Made by a program: the position numbers and the translations under genes. A stretch of DNA of 64,000 nt from JAZKBN01 sp040388605 (GTDB lineage: Bacteria; Bacteroidota; Bacteroidia; Cytophagales; Flexibacteraceae): assembly GCA_040388605.1 (NCBI GenBank), contig JAZKBN010000018.1, forward strand, positions 1 to 64,000, read 5' to 3'. Of this stretch, positions 1 through 8,406 are shown piece by piece (the stretch's first letter is position 1; each line of letters begins with the position of its first letter). Under the pieces are notes generated by a model that worked only from the letters and a program-made list of their open reading frames with translations, made no database searches and had not been told where the DNA came from.

Positions 1-137
1 ATCATATATGTATGTTTAATGAAAGTTAATTTATTCCATTATTTTCATGGTTATTGTCTTAATAATCCACGTAGCAACTTTTAGTAGCTAATTTTCAAAA
101 ATTCAAGGTTTTTTTAGCGATACTGATGTAAGTAGAT

Positions 138-159
138 ACTGCGAACCGCAGTCTGCGGT
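138..159. repeat. Two overlapping, mutually exclusive inverted repeats
   Basis: ACTGCG (138-143) pairs with CGCAGT (147-152) around a 3-nt loop. ACCGCAG (145-151) pairs with CTGCGGT (153-159) around a single T. The two stems share bases, so only one can form at a time. They lie about 170 bp upstream of the kinase start, outside the likely transcript if the promoter at 289 is used, so they may be a protein-binding site rather than an RNA structure. Confidence 0.6.
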
Positions 160-288
160 AGTCTCAAATGCATAAATTGGTTCCCATTTTGGTTTTAAAA
201 AGCACAAAATAAAAATAGTTTTTTCGATAACCAATTTACCATTAAATCTTTAATAAAAACCCATTCCTGCTTTAAACAATACATCAAT

Positions 289-296
289 TACCTTTG
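289..296 (+). promoter_or_regulatory. Candidate Bacteroidota -7 promoter element (TACCTTTG)
   Basis: TACCTTTG fits the TAnnTTTG consensus of the Bacteroidota primary sigma factor. It ends 32 bp before the ATG at 329, which would give a short leader. No clear TTTG -33 box is seen at the expected spacing, so this is tentative. Confidence 0.4.
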
Positions 297-328
297 TAAA
301 CTTACCCGCCTTATCTCTTGCCGCCCCC

Positions 329-3300
329 ATGCCCAAGCCTACCCCTGCCTTTTTCCTTTCCCTACTGAATCAAAAACGGCGCTCCTCGCGCCCGAGCTTC
401 GAAATTATTGAGGGCAAAAGCCCCGAGGGTAATTCGAACTACTTCGATGAAATGTTCAGGAACACCACGGAGGCGGCCATGGTATCTGAAATGGATACTT
501 TCAAAATACTGGAAGTAAACCAGGCCTGCGCCGATTTGCACGGCTATACCCGCGAAGAGTTCAGGCAGCTGAGCCTGCTTGATATTAGCTCAGATAAAAA
601 CTTGGTAATCAACGCTAACCGGGTATTTAAAGGCGGAAATGTGCCTGGCAATTTATATAGGGTTAACGTTTCAAAAACAGGGGCGCTTATTCCCATTATG
701 CTAACCGGCGGCCTGCGTTTCAGCTGGGCCGGGCACGATTTAATTTTCAGCACCTTTAAAACTGCCCCTGAACGATCTGATTTTTTCCTGAACGGCGAAA
801 AAGCCTTCAGGGCCCTGATTGAAAACAGCAGCGACATTATTATAGTATGCGATGAAAACGGCATAGAACGCTATGTGAGTCCTTCGGTTGAGCGAATCCT
901 GGGATACAGCGCCGAAGAATGGCTTGGCCGAAGCCAATACCAATTGCACCACCCCGAAGACAGGGACAGGGTGCGTGCACAGTATTTCGATTTGGCAAAA
1001 AAACCCGGCCAAACCCTCACATTCGATTGGCGTTTCCTGCATAAAGACGGTACCTGGCGGCATGTGGAAGCCGTGGCCAGTAACCAATTAGATAACCCCG
1101 CCATTAACGGCATTATTATTAACCTGCGCGATATAACCATGTCGCGCTTGCTTGAAGACCGGCTCAGGCGCTCCGAAGCCTGGTTCCGCTCTGTGATGGA
1201 CAATGTGTATGACCTTATATTGTTGGTAGACGAACAGGCCGTGCCCCTGTACCTGAGTCCGAGCTTTCACAGGCATACGGGCTATAACCGCCAACATTTC
1301 AGGGATACGGGCAACAGCATGTTCCACTACCTGCATCCTGATGATTTAACCAAAGCCAAACGCGAATTCAACGACCTGACTTCCGTTCCCGGGGCTACCG
1401 GCACTACCGAGTTCCGTTTCAGGCATGCAGACGGCAGCTACCGCGTTTTTGAGCTGCGCGCCACCAATAACCTGCACAGCGAATCTATTAAAGCCGTGGT
1501 GCAAAGCGTGCGCGATATTACCGAACGCAAAGCCGCCGAACTACAGGTAGAAAGCGACCTGAGCATGTACAGAACGGTTATGGAAAGCACCGCCGAAGGC
1601 ATGGTAGCCATAGACCTGAACGGGCGCATACTCAGTTATAACAAGAACTTTGCCCGCATGTGGCATATAGACGAGGCGGTTATGCAGGCCGGCAGACTGG
1701 ATGCCGCCATTGTAGCCGCTTTAAAAAGCCTGAAGAACTCTGAGCGGGTGGTGGCTGCCATCAGGCATTTCGGCATGCACCCGCAGGAAAGCGGGGTAAT
1801 GCTGGCCGAATTTTCAGACGGTACCGTGCTGGAAGCCAATACCAAGCCGCAAATTCTTGAAGGTAAAATAATAGGCCGAATCTGGAGCCACCGCGATGTT
1901 ACAGCCCGTATGACATCGGAGAAAAACAGGAGCACAGCCCTGCAAACCTATAAGTTGCTCACCAATATCAGCCGGCGCTTTATAACCGATGATTTGGAAT
2001 CGGCCATCACTTTTTCACTTTGTGAAACCGGCCGCTTTACAGATGCCGACCGAAGCTTCGTATTCCGTTTCGACGAAAGCCGGACCCGGTTTATCTGCAC
2101 CCATGAATGGACCCGAAACCCTGAAACAACAGGCATGGCGGCATTCAGGAACTACCTGCCGGTAAGCGTGCTCCAAAATACCATGGACCGGATAATGGCC
2201 GGCGAGGTGCTCAACATTAAAGGCTCAGGCACTCCCCCGCCGGAAGCCGAAAAGGACCGGGCGTTTATGGAAACGCTCAGTAAGTTTTATTCGGTGTTAA
2301 TTACGCCTATACGCTTCGCCGGGCAGGTAATTGGCTTTATAGGACTTGATACCAATGGGCGTGAAAAAGACTGGCGCGAGGAAGATTTACAGGTTCTACA
2401 GCTGGCCGGTGAAATACAGGCCAATGCCATGGCCCGCTCAGAAGCCGAGGAAGGCCTGCGCAAAGCCAAGGAAGCCGCCGAAGCCGCCACCCTTGCCAAA
2501 AGCGAGTTTTTGGCCAATATGAGCCATGAAATACGTACACCCATGAACGCCATACTTGGCTTCAGCGAGCTGTTGGCTGAGCGTATTAAAGACCCGCAGA
2601 ACGTAAGTTATATTCAGAATATAAGCAGCAGCGGCAAAAACCTGCTCGGCCTGATAAACGATATTCTTGACCTGAGCAAGATAGAAGCCGGCCGGCTTGA
2701 AATACGCAATGAGCCGGTTAGCCTTAAAGCCCTGCTGCAGGAATTGCAAAGCGTATTCTATGTGCGCACCACCGAAAAAGGCCTCAGCTTCAGGCTCGAA
2801 ATTGACCCTGCACTGCCGGATTACCTGCTTATAGACGAGGTTCGGCTCAGGCAAATACTGTTTAACCTGGTGGGTAACGCCATTAAGTTTACAGACAGCG
2901 GAAGCATTTGCGTGGCCGTTAAAAGCAAGGGCATTAATACAGAATACAATACCACCGACCTGCTTTTCGAAGTGGAAGACTCGGGCATCGGCATACCGGA
3001 AAATGAGCTGGACCTTATTTTCGAATCTTTCAGGCAGCAGAGCGGCCAGAGCAGCCGCAAATTCGGGGGTACCGGGCTCGGCCTGGCCATAACCCGCCGC
3101 CTTGCCGAAATGATGGGCGGAAGCGTAGGCGTAGAGAGTATATTGGGTAAAGGCAGCCTTTTCAGGGTAAGCCTTGACGGCATTGCACTTGCCGATCCGT
3201 TCAGCCCCATGCCACATACTGCACAACGGACAGGCATCTACAATTTTAGCCCGGCCACCATTTTGCTGGCCGACGATATTGCCATGAACAGGCAGCTTAT

Positions 3301-3943
3301 TCAGGAATACCTGCAAAACGAAAATATTACCTTAATACAGGCATCGGGCGGGCAGCAGGCTATAGAGCTTGCACATAAGCACAAGCCCGACCTGATTATA
3401 CTCGATATTAAAATGCCTGGAATGGATGGCTATGAGGCTGTACGTATTATTAAAACTGATTTCGTGCTGCACAGTATTCCTGTGCTTGCCCTTACAGCGC
3501 AGGCCATGAAAGAAGACAGGCAACGTATAGCGTCCAGCGGCTTCGACGGCTATTTGGCTAAGCCGGTAAGTCGGACGGGCTTGCTTGCCGAGCTGGCCAG
3601 GTTCCTGCCCAATACCATTTCATCGGAAACTATGAACGAGTTTTTGGCAGAGCAGGCAACGCACACCGTAATATTGCCCAACGAGCTGCTCGAAAAGCTG
3701 GAAACCGAGGGTATGCAGCGCTGGCAGGAAGTAAGCAAACGCTTTATTGTAACAAAGGTGGAAGGCTTTGCGCAATACCTGCTTATGCTTGCAGAAGAGC
3801 ATCACCACGTTGCCCTTGAAAAATATGCCGCCGACATGCGCAGGCAGGCCGCCGATTTCGATATGGACCGATTGCCCGATACACTCGCCCGCTTCCCTGA
3901 TTTTGCGCACAGGCTGAAAGAAGAAAAACTGCAGGTGAAATGA
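329..3943 (+). CDS. Multi-PAS/GAF hybrid sensor histidine kinase with receiver domain
   Basis: A 1204-residue cytoplasmic-looking sensor with no obvious membrane segment. In order: four PAS-type modules beginning near residues 42, 159, 284 and 413, a GAF-like domain (about 540-700), and a coiled linker. Then come HisKA with the phospho-acceptor H733 in an SHEIRTP motif, HATPase with N box (NLVGNAIKFT), DSGIGIP and GGTGLGLAI boxes, and a receiver domain with D1026 and K1078. A tail of about 110 residues follows, resembling the C-terminal region seen after REC in similar kinases; I see no clear Hpt histidine. It probably integrates several small-molecule or redox cues; the ligands are unknown. 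The stop overlaps the prmC start (ATGA), so the two are likely translationally coupled. No output regulator gene is adjacent. Confidence 0.93.
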   Translation: MPKPTPAFFLSLLNQKRRSSRPSFEIIEGKSPEGNSNYFDEMFRNTTEAAMVSEMDTFKILEVNQACADLHGYTREEFRQLSLLDISSDKNLVINANRVFKGGNVPGNLYRVNVSKTGALIPIMLTGGLRFSWAGHDLIFSTFKTAPERSDFFLNGEKAFRALIENSSDIIIVCDENGIERYVSPSVERILGYSAEEWLGRSQYQLHHPEDRDRVRAQYFDLAKKPGQTLTFDWRFLHKDGTWRHVEAVASNQLDNPAINGIIINLRDITMSRLLEDRLRRSEAWFRSVMDNVYDLILLVDEQAVPLYLSPSFHRHTGYNRQHFRDTGNSMFHYLHPDDLTKAKREFNDLTSVPGATGTTEFRFRHADGSYRVFELRATNNLHSESIKAVVQSVRDITERKAAELQVESDLSMYRTVMESTAEGMVAIDLNGRILSYNKNFARMWHIDEAVMQAGRLDAAIVAALKSLKNSERVVAAIRHFGMHPQESGVMLAEFSDGTVLEANTKPQILEGKIIGRIWSHRDVTARMTSEKNRSTALQTYKLLTNISRRFITDDLESAITFSLCETGRFTDADRSFVFRFDESRTRFICTHEWTRNPETTGMAAFRNYLPVSVLQNTMDRIMAGEVLNIKGSGTPPPEAEKDRAFMETLSKFYSVLITPIRFAGQVIGFIGLDTNGREKDWREEDLQVLQLAGEIQANAMARSEAEEGLRKAKEAAEAATLAKSEFLANMSHEIRTPMNAILGFSELLAERIKDPQNVSYIQNISSSGKNLLGLINDILDLSKIEAGRLEIRNEPVSLKALLQELQSVFYVRTTEKGLSFRLEIDPALPDYLLIDEVRLRQILFNLVGNAIKFTDSGSICVAVKSKGINTEYNTTDLLFEVEDSGIGIPENELDLIFESFRQQSGQSSRKFGGTGLGLAITRRLAEMMGGSVGVESILGKGSLFRVSLDGIALADPFSPMPHTAQRTGIYNFSPATILLADDIAMNRQLIQEYLQNENITLIQASGGQQAIELAHKHKPDLIILDIKMPGMDGYEAVRIIKTDFVLHSIPVLALTAQAMKEDRQRIASSGFDGYLAKPVSRTGLLAELARFLPNTISSETMNEFLAEQATHTVILPNELLEKLETEGMQRWQEVSKRFIVTKVEGFAQYLLMLAEEHHHVALEKYAADMRRQAADFDMDRLPDTLARFPDFAHRLKEEKLQVK

Positions 3944-4794
3944 GGGAGTTTATTAAAACAACAGCTGACAGGCTTGCAAAAGTTTACCCCGATCAGGAAG
4001 CGGTGCAAATGGCTTATTTAATAGCCGAGGAAATATTCGGGATGCGTAAAACACATATTATTGCCGGCGCTTCCCGGCCCGAAAATGCAGGCCTGATCAA
4101 TAAGGCTGAGCAGGCAATAGGCAGGCTGTTGGCCGGCGAGCCTATCCAATATATTTTCGGGAAAGCGTGGTTTTACGGAAGGGAATTTAAATGCAGCCCC
4201 TCGGCATTAATTCCCAGGCCGGAAACTGAAGAACTCATACAGTTAATTAAAGAAAAAGCAGGCAACAGGCCCGGCCTTAAAATACTTGATGCCGGCACCG
4301 GAACCGGCTGCATTGCCCTTACACTTGCCCTTGAACTAAACAAACCTGAAGTATATGCAATAGATATCAGTAAACTGGCATTAGCGCTTGCATTAGACAA
4401 TGCTGAAACATTGAATGCACCTGTTAACTTTCTTCAGCAGGATATTCTCTCAGCGGAATTAGGCCTTGGAATTCCCGGCCCGGATATAATAGTGAGTAAC
4501 CCGCCATACGTTACTGAAAATGAAAAAACAGAAATGCGGGGAAACGTTTTGGAGCATGAGCCGCATTTGGCGCTTTTTGTAAGCAACGGACATCCGCTGG
4601 TATTTTATGAAGCATTATGCAGGTATGCTGTTGAAAGGCTAAAACCGGGCGGCATGTTGTTTTTCGAAATTAATGAAAGCCAGGGTAGTGAAATGAAGCA
4701 GCTTTTGGAGAATTCAGGGTTTATAAATGTTGAAATATTTAAAGATATTCATGCGCGCAATCGTATGACATTTGCAGAAAAACCATTGGAATAA
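3940..4794 (+). CDS. prmC: Peptide chain release factor N5-glutamine methyltransferase
   Basis: It methylates the glutamine of the GGQ motif in release factors RF1/RF2 using S-adenosylmethionine, which improves termination. Its 284 residues match the usual PrmC/HemK length. The N-terminal helical release-factor-binding domain is followed by the SAM-binding glycine loop (LDAGTGTGCIAL) and the diagnostic NPPY motif at residues 187-190. The ATG lies inside the last codons of the upstream histidine kinase (ATGA overlap), giving a two-gene operon. The pairing looks incidental rather than functional. The start is supported by the overlap and by alignment of the N-terminal domain. Confidence 0.95.
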   Translation: MREFIKTTADRLAKVYPDQEAVQMAYLIAEEIFGMRKTHIIAGASRPENAGLINKAEQAIGRLLAGEPIQYIFGKAWFYGREFKCSPSALIPRPETEELIQLIKEKAGNRPGLKILDAGTGTGCIALTLALELNKPEVYAIDISKLALALALDNAETLNAPVNFLQQDILSAELGLGIPGPDIIVSNPPYVTENEKTEMRGNVLEHEPHLALFVSNGHPLVFYEALCRYAVERLKPGGMLFFEINESQGSEMKQLLENSGFINVEIFKDIHARNRMTFAEKPLE

Positions 4795-4975
4795 AGGGCC
4801 TTTACCTTACAAACCGAAAAGCAAAGTATAAATTCACCGTATTTTATATCGAAAATTGAGGCATAAGCCTGAAATTTTGCTAATTTCGCACTTGCATGGT
4901 TGTGCCTGCGGTGTTTCTTTGACGGTAACCGCTGCCGACATACTTTGAGCCTTATCCTTTCAACCTTTTCCTGAT

Positions 4976-6262
4976 ATGACGAAAAACTTACGTTTCGCCT
5001 CTGTTCTTCTTGTTTCTGCCGTAATTGGCCTTGTTTCCTGCAAGAAGGACGATGATCCAAGCCCGGTGGTATCGGTACCCGGCCCAACAGTTTCATTTGT
5101 AAAGGCATCAGTTCCCAATGCAAATAACATTGGTGATTTACAGCAGGATTCAACTGCCGCCCTAACTGTTCGTGCGCAATCGGCGAAAGGACTAAAATCT
5201 TTTGTTGTTAAGAAACGTGTAGGCTCCCTTGAATTCACACTTGGTGAAGCAGCGCTTGTAGATTCTAACAAACGTAAAGATGTAACCATTACTATACCCT
5301 ATACGTATTCTGATACCAGCTCATCTGTTCAGATAGTTTTTATTGCCACAGACAGCGCCGATAAAGTAGGAAGGTACACTTTTACCTACTTTGCCGCCCC
5401 GTTCATTAAAATAACCAACGCGGTAACTAACGGTGTTTTCCCCAAAGGTTCTGTAGCACCGTTTGTGGGCGGAGGACAAGTTACAATAACAGCAAATACT
5501 CGCAGCGGAACCGACATTACTGCAGTGAACCTTTATTTGAAAAAGCAAAACGGCTCAGTTTCATTGCTTGAATCGCGCACACCGGCTGTTTTTGATTCAC
5601 CCAAGGCTACGACTGAAGAATTTACATATACCCTTCCTTTAAATGTTACAAGAGGTATTATATCGTTTATTGTTGAGACTGTTAACAATACCGGTCATAA
5701 GAGCAGCACTTCCATTGTTTACAATGTGCTTTCACCAACTTCAAGTTTAACGAATGTGAGCTTATGCGCACAGAGTTGCAATTCATTCGGGAATTTCTTT
5801 TCCACACTTGATGGTGTAACTTATAAATCTTCAGACCCAAATGCAGCTGAATATTCCGGAACTATAGATTTGGTTTATTATTATGATTCTGCAGCAAACA
5901 AGTCATATCTTGCTTCGCCAACATATGCTAAGTCTGCAAATCAATATAACAGCACCCTTTACGGGCCAGGTAACTGGAGTCTCAAACGCAGCACTCAATT
6001 CCGCAAGAATGTTGATGTGGATGCCTTTAATGAAAATGTGTTTACTGATCCTACTTCTGATGGAAGAGATCGAATAAGCGAACTATTCACCGGGGGAGGC
6101 TCAGACGGCCAGCTAATGGAAGTAAAAGAAGTTAGTGCAGCTAACCCTTATCTTATTGCCTATAAAAACCAAAGTGGTCGCTACGGGTTAATTAAAGTAA
6201 ACTCAATTGTTCCCGGCGCAAACGGAAAAGTTAACTTCGACATAAGGTATTCAAATTACTAA
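4976..6262 (+). CDS. Surface lipoprotein with Ig-like/beta-sandwich body, function unknown
   Basis: A 428-residue protein with a lipoprotein signal peptide and the lipid cysteine at C22 (LVSC). The following KKDDD stretch resembles the lipoprotein export signal that sends Bacteroidota lipoproteins to the cell surface. The middle (about residues 30-250) is rich in alternating hydrophobic strands, consistent with two Ig/cadherin-like sandwiches. The C-terminal half (about 255-428) has aromatic and glycine-rich strands and a CAQSC cysteine pair. I do not recognise the family. It is a single-gene unit ended by a strong bidirectional terminator. A near-consensus -7 element (TAATTTCG, 4881-4888) lies upstream. 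Confidence 0.75.
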   Translation: MTKNLRFASVLLVSAVIGLVSCKKDDDPSPVVSVPGPTVSFVKASVPNANNIGDLQQDSTAALTVRAQSAKGLKSFVVKKRVGSLEFTLGEAALVDSNKRKDVTITIPYTYSDTSSSVQIVFIATDSADKVGRYTFTYFAAPFIKITNAVTNGVFPKGSVAPFVGGGQVTITANTRSGTDITAVNLYLKKQNGSVSLLESRTPAVFDSPKATTEEFTYTLPLNVTRGIISFIVETVNNTGHKSSTSIVYNVLSPTSSLTNVSLCAQSCNSFGNFFSTLDGVTYKSSDPNAAEYSGTIDLVYYYDSAANKSYLASPTYAKSANQYNSTLYGPGNWSLKRSTQFRKNVDVDAFNENVFTDPTSDGRDRISELFTGGGSDGQLMEVKEVSAANPYLIAYKNQSGRYGLIKVNSIVPGANGKVNFDIRYSNY

Positions 6263-6269
6263 TTCCTTT

Positions 6270-6330
6270 CCAAAAAGGACAACAAAAAAGGCCCCGCATT
6301 TCCGGAGGCCTTTTTTGTTGTCCTTTTTGG
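6270..6330. terminator. Bidirectional terminator, perfect 24-bp stem
   Basis: Arms 6270-6293 and 6307-6330 are perfect reverse complements over 24 bp. T-rich runs lie in each arm (A6 and A5 on the left, T6 and T5 on the right). It lies between convergent genes (lipoprotein on +, CoA-transferase subunit on -) and should stop transcription both ways. Confidence 0.93.
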
Positions 6331-6338
6331 GGAATCAG

Positions 6339-7043
6339 CTAAACAGAAGCCTTACTTATAGTTCTTTGCTCTATTCTTTTTTCGTAGTCTCTGCCCTGGA
6401 AAATGCGCTGCACATAAATACCGGGGGTGTGTATATGTGCTGGATCAAGTGTTCCTACAGGTACCAGCTCTTCAACTTCCGCAATTGTTATTTTACTGGC
6501 GGCAGCCATCATGGGGTTAAAGTTTTGGGCGGTTCCGCGGTAAATGAGGTTACCGGCAGTGTCGCCGCGCCAAGCCTTTACCAAGGCAAAGTCGGCACGA
6601 AGCCAATGCTCCATCAGGTACATTTTACCATCGAACTCGCGAATTTCTTTACCCTCTGCCACTTCGGTTCCGAAGCCTGCCGGGGTAAAAAAGGCAGGAA
6701 TGCCTGCTCCCCCGGCACGAATGCGCTCAGCAAGGGTACCTTGCGGTATCAGGTCTACTTCAAGTTCGCCGCTGAGTAGCTGCCTTTCGAACTCGGCATT
6801 TTCGCCTACATAGCTGCTTATCATTTTTTTAACCTGCCGGGTATGCAGCATAAGCCCTATACCGAAATTATCTACCCCTGCATTATTGCTGATACAGGTA
6901 AGCCCCTTCACCCCTTTTCGCAAAAGAGCCTGTATGCAGTTTTCAGGTATGCCGGAAAGGCCGAAGCCGCCAAGCATTATAGTTGCATTGTCCGGTATAT
7001 CTGCAATGGCCTCGTCAGGACCGCTAATGGTTTTATTTATCAT
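6339..7043 (-). CDS. scoA: 3-oxoacid CoA-transferase subunit A
   Basis: Subunit A of a succinyl-CoA:3-ketoacid (or related) CoA-transferase, which moves CoA between succinyl-CoA and acetoacetate in ketone-body and branched-chain catabolism. Its 234 residues match the family. The N-terminal GGFGLSGIPENCI glycine loop, SNNAGVDNFGIGLML, and the VKAWRGDTAGNL / RGTAQNFNPMMA motifs are characteristic of the A chain. The catalytic glutamate is on subunit B, which normally follows immediately in the same operon. No B-subunit gene is here: the gene ends at the convergent terminator at 6270-6330. A functional partner must therefore be encoded elsewhere. Confidence 0.93.
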   Translation of the reverse strand: MINKTISGPDEAIADIPDNATIMLGGFGLSGIPENCIQALLRKGVKGLTCISNNAGVDNFGIGLMLHTRQVKKMISSYVGENAEFERQLLSGELEVDLIPQGTLAERIRAGGAGIPAFFTPAGFGTEVAEGKEIREFDGKMYLMEHWLRADFALVKAWRGDTAGNLIYRGTAQNFNPMMAAASKITIAEVEELVPVGTLDPAHIHTPGIYVQRIFQGRDYEKRIEQRTISKASV

Positions 7044-7222
7044 ATTGGCTTAAATTCTTGTGTATTAATAATGCCCGGCTTCTTTTGTCCGTCCGGCCTT
7101 GCATTCGGCATGGCCCAGGTAATAAAGACAGTCAATTGGAAACGCAAATTAGCATGTTCCCGGGAATTGAAACAGAAAAGCTGAAGATGCGGGCATAAAA
7201 TGAATAATGACAAAAAAAGAGC

Positions 7223-7256
7223 AAAAAAAAAGGCCCCATACCAGGGACCTTTTTAC
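7223..7256 (-). terminator. Terminator of the small lipoprotein gene (minus strand)
   Basis: An A-rich run followed by a GGCCCC...GGGACC stem and T5. Read on the minus strand, it is an imperfect hairpin followed by a long U-tract, 35 bp after the stop of the 66-residue lipoprotein gene. Confidence 0.6.
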
Positions 7257-7288
7257 CTTAGCGAGCCATGCGGCCGGCTAAGCAAATC

Positions 7289-7489
7289 TTAGTGAGCGTG
7301 CTCAGTGCTGTCAGTTTTGGCAGTTGAATCAGCTTTAGCAGTAGTATCAGCCATTGCAGGAGCAGGGGCAGTTACGCTGTCAACAGAAGTGGCAGAAGAA
7401 TCAGTGGCAGTATGCTCAGAAGTGCCTTTTGAGCAAGACGACAAAGCAAATACACCGGCAACTAGGAATAACGCAAGTACTTTTCTCAT
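7289..7489 (-). CDS. Small Ser/Thr/Ala-rich lipoprotein
   Basis: A 66-residue precursor with a clean lipoprotein signal peptide and lipobox LSSC (C19). The mature tail is low-complexity and built of repeated ADT/KADST/KTDST units ending in a His-containing EHAH. It is probably an outer-membrane-anchored unstructured peptide; function unknown. The reading frame is supported by the signal peptide, by a perfect-consensus upstream promoter (7521-7551) and by a terminator just downstream, so I consider it a real monocistronic gene despite its size. Confidence 0.8.
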   Translation of the reverse strand: MRKVLALFLVAGVFALSSCSKGTSEHTATDSSATSVDSVTAPAPAMADTTAKADSTAKTDSTEHAH

Positions 7490-7834
7490 TTTGATTGAGG
7501 TTTTTTGTTTAATTAATGTGCAAAATTAAACATCTGCCTTCAATCTGCAAAGAACTATTTCATATTTATTTTCATATCAATGGTTTATTTAGCCGGCTGA
7601 ACGGTGTATTTTTTGGAATTTTGGCAATAAAACACGGTTTAAACGCGAAGGAATGAATATTTACCCAATTCGATTAGTAATGATTCCAAAAATAAAAAGC
7701 TGTAAACTTGCCTCCTGAACCGGAACTTTTTCCCGGCAACTGTGTTTGGGAGCAAATTATATCCAATTTCGCAGGGCTGCCGGTAGAAAACGGGTTCATG
7801 ACTAAGGGGTAAGCACCGGTTAAATTTACTTTCC
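7490..7834. other. Intergenic region between divergent lipoprotein genes
   Basis: It contains the minus-strand promoter for the 66-residue lipoprotein gene at 7521-7551. The rest (7560-7834) shows no supportable gene. It would have to carry the promoter of the plus-strand lipoprotein gene at 7835, but no perfect -7 element is visible there (closest: TAAATTTA just before the ATG). Confidence 0.5.
7521..7551 (-). promoter_or_regulatory. Full-consensus Bacteroidota promoter (TTTG-N19-TAATTTTG)
   Basis: On the minus strand the -33 box TTTG (7551-7548) is followed by exactly 19 nt and then TAATTTTG (7528-7521). This matches the Bacteroidota consensus TTTG-N19-TAnnTTTG at every specified base. It lies about 30 bp upstream of the 66-residue lipoprotein start. 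Confidence 0.8.
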
Positions 7835-8344
7835 ATGAAAAAATATAAACGGATTAATATTATAGGCATCATTTTTAGCTCTGTTTTCCTTGTATTATCC
7901 GTTTCCGGATGCAGGCAGGAATGGTTCCCCGAAGAAAAGGAGTCTTTTTTGGCATCGTGCATGAACGGGGCTGATTATAACCAGGTGCCTAAAGCCAAAG
8001 AGTTTTGCGACTGTTACCAACAGAAAACCGAAAAAAAATACCCTAATTACGATGTACGGGATTGGGATACAGATACCTTGGAAAAATTCAGGAACCAATG
8101 CCACGACAGCCTTACACCTGACGAGGTTATTTGGCCCGAGGTCTCACGAAATGCCTTTATGAAAAGCTGCCTCGATCTTCCTGATGCGAAAAACCAACCC
8201 AACCCGGCAGCATGGTGCAGCTGCGTACTGGAAAAAGTAATTACCAAATTTCCTGATACTGATAAGCTGGCCGCCCTGACCCAGGATTCTTTGCATGATA
8301 TAGGGCGCAGCTGCGTTGAGCCGTCAACAAATCAAAAACCTTAA
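7835..8344 (+). CDS. Lipoprotein with two tandem cysteine-rich (C...CxC...C) domains
   Basis: A 169-residue precursor with lipobox SVSGC (C26). The mature part contains two copies of one small helical module: an F-x-x-SC start, then a CDC or CSC pair, then K..(K)xP, then a closing cysteine (FRNQC, IGRSC). Each copy has four cysteines, suggesting two disulphides per module in the periplasm or on the cell surface. Function is not known to me. It is followed after 62 bp by the first of two membrane-protein paralogues on the same strand, so co-transcription is possible. Confidence 0.75.
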   Translation: MKKYKRINIIGIIFSSVFLVLSVSGCRQEWFPEEKESFLASCMNGADYNQVPKAKEFCDCYQQKTEKKYPNYDVRDWDTDTLEKFRNQCHDSLTPDEVIWPEVSRNAFMKSCLDLPDAKNQPNPAAWCSCVLEKVITKFPDTDKLAALTQDSLHDIGRSCVEPSTNQKP

Positions 8345-8406
8345 GTTTTGCTGCAACTAAAAAACAATAATTTAAACCTGCGTTCTGCCGGTGCAAAATC
8401 CTGCGC

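Larger units (their letters stand above)
1..328. other. AT-rich leader region without a gene
   Basis: No supportable coding sequence was found on either strand. It holds a pair of overlapping inverted repeats (138-159) and a candidate promoter element (289-296), both upstream of the kinase gene that starts at 329. The left edge is a window cut, so an upstream gene may end just outside. Confidence 0.5.
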
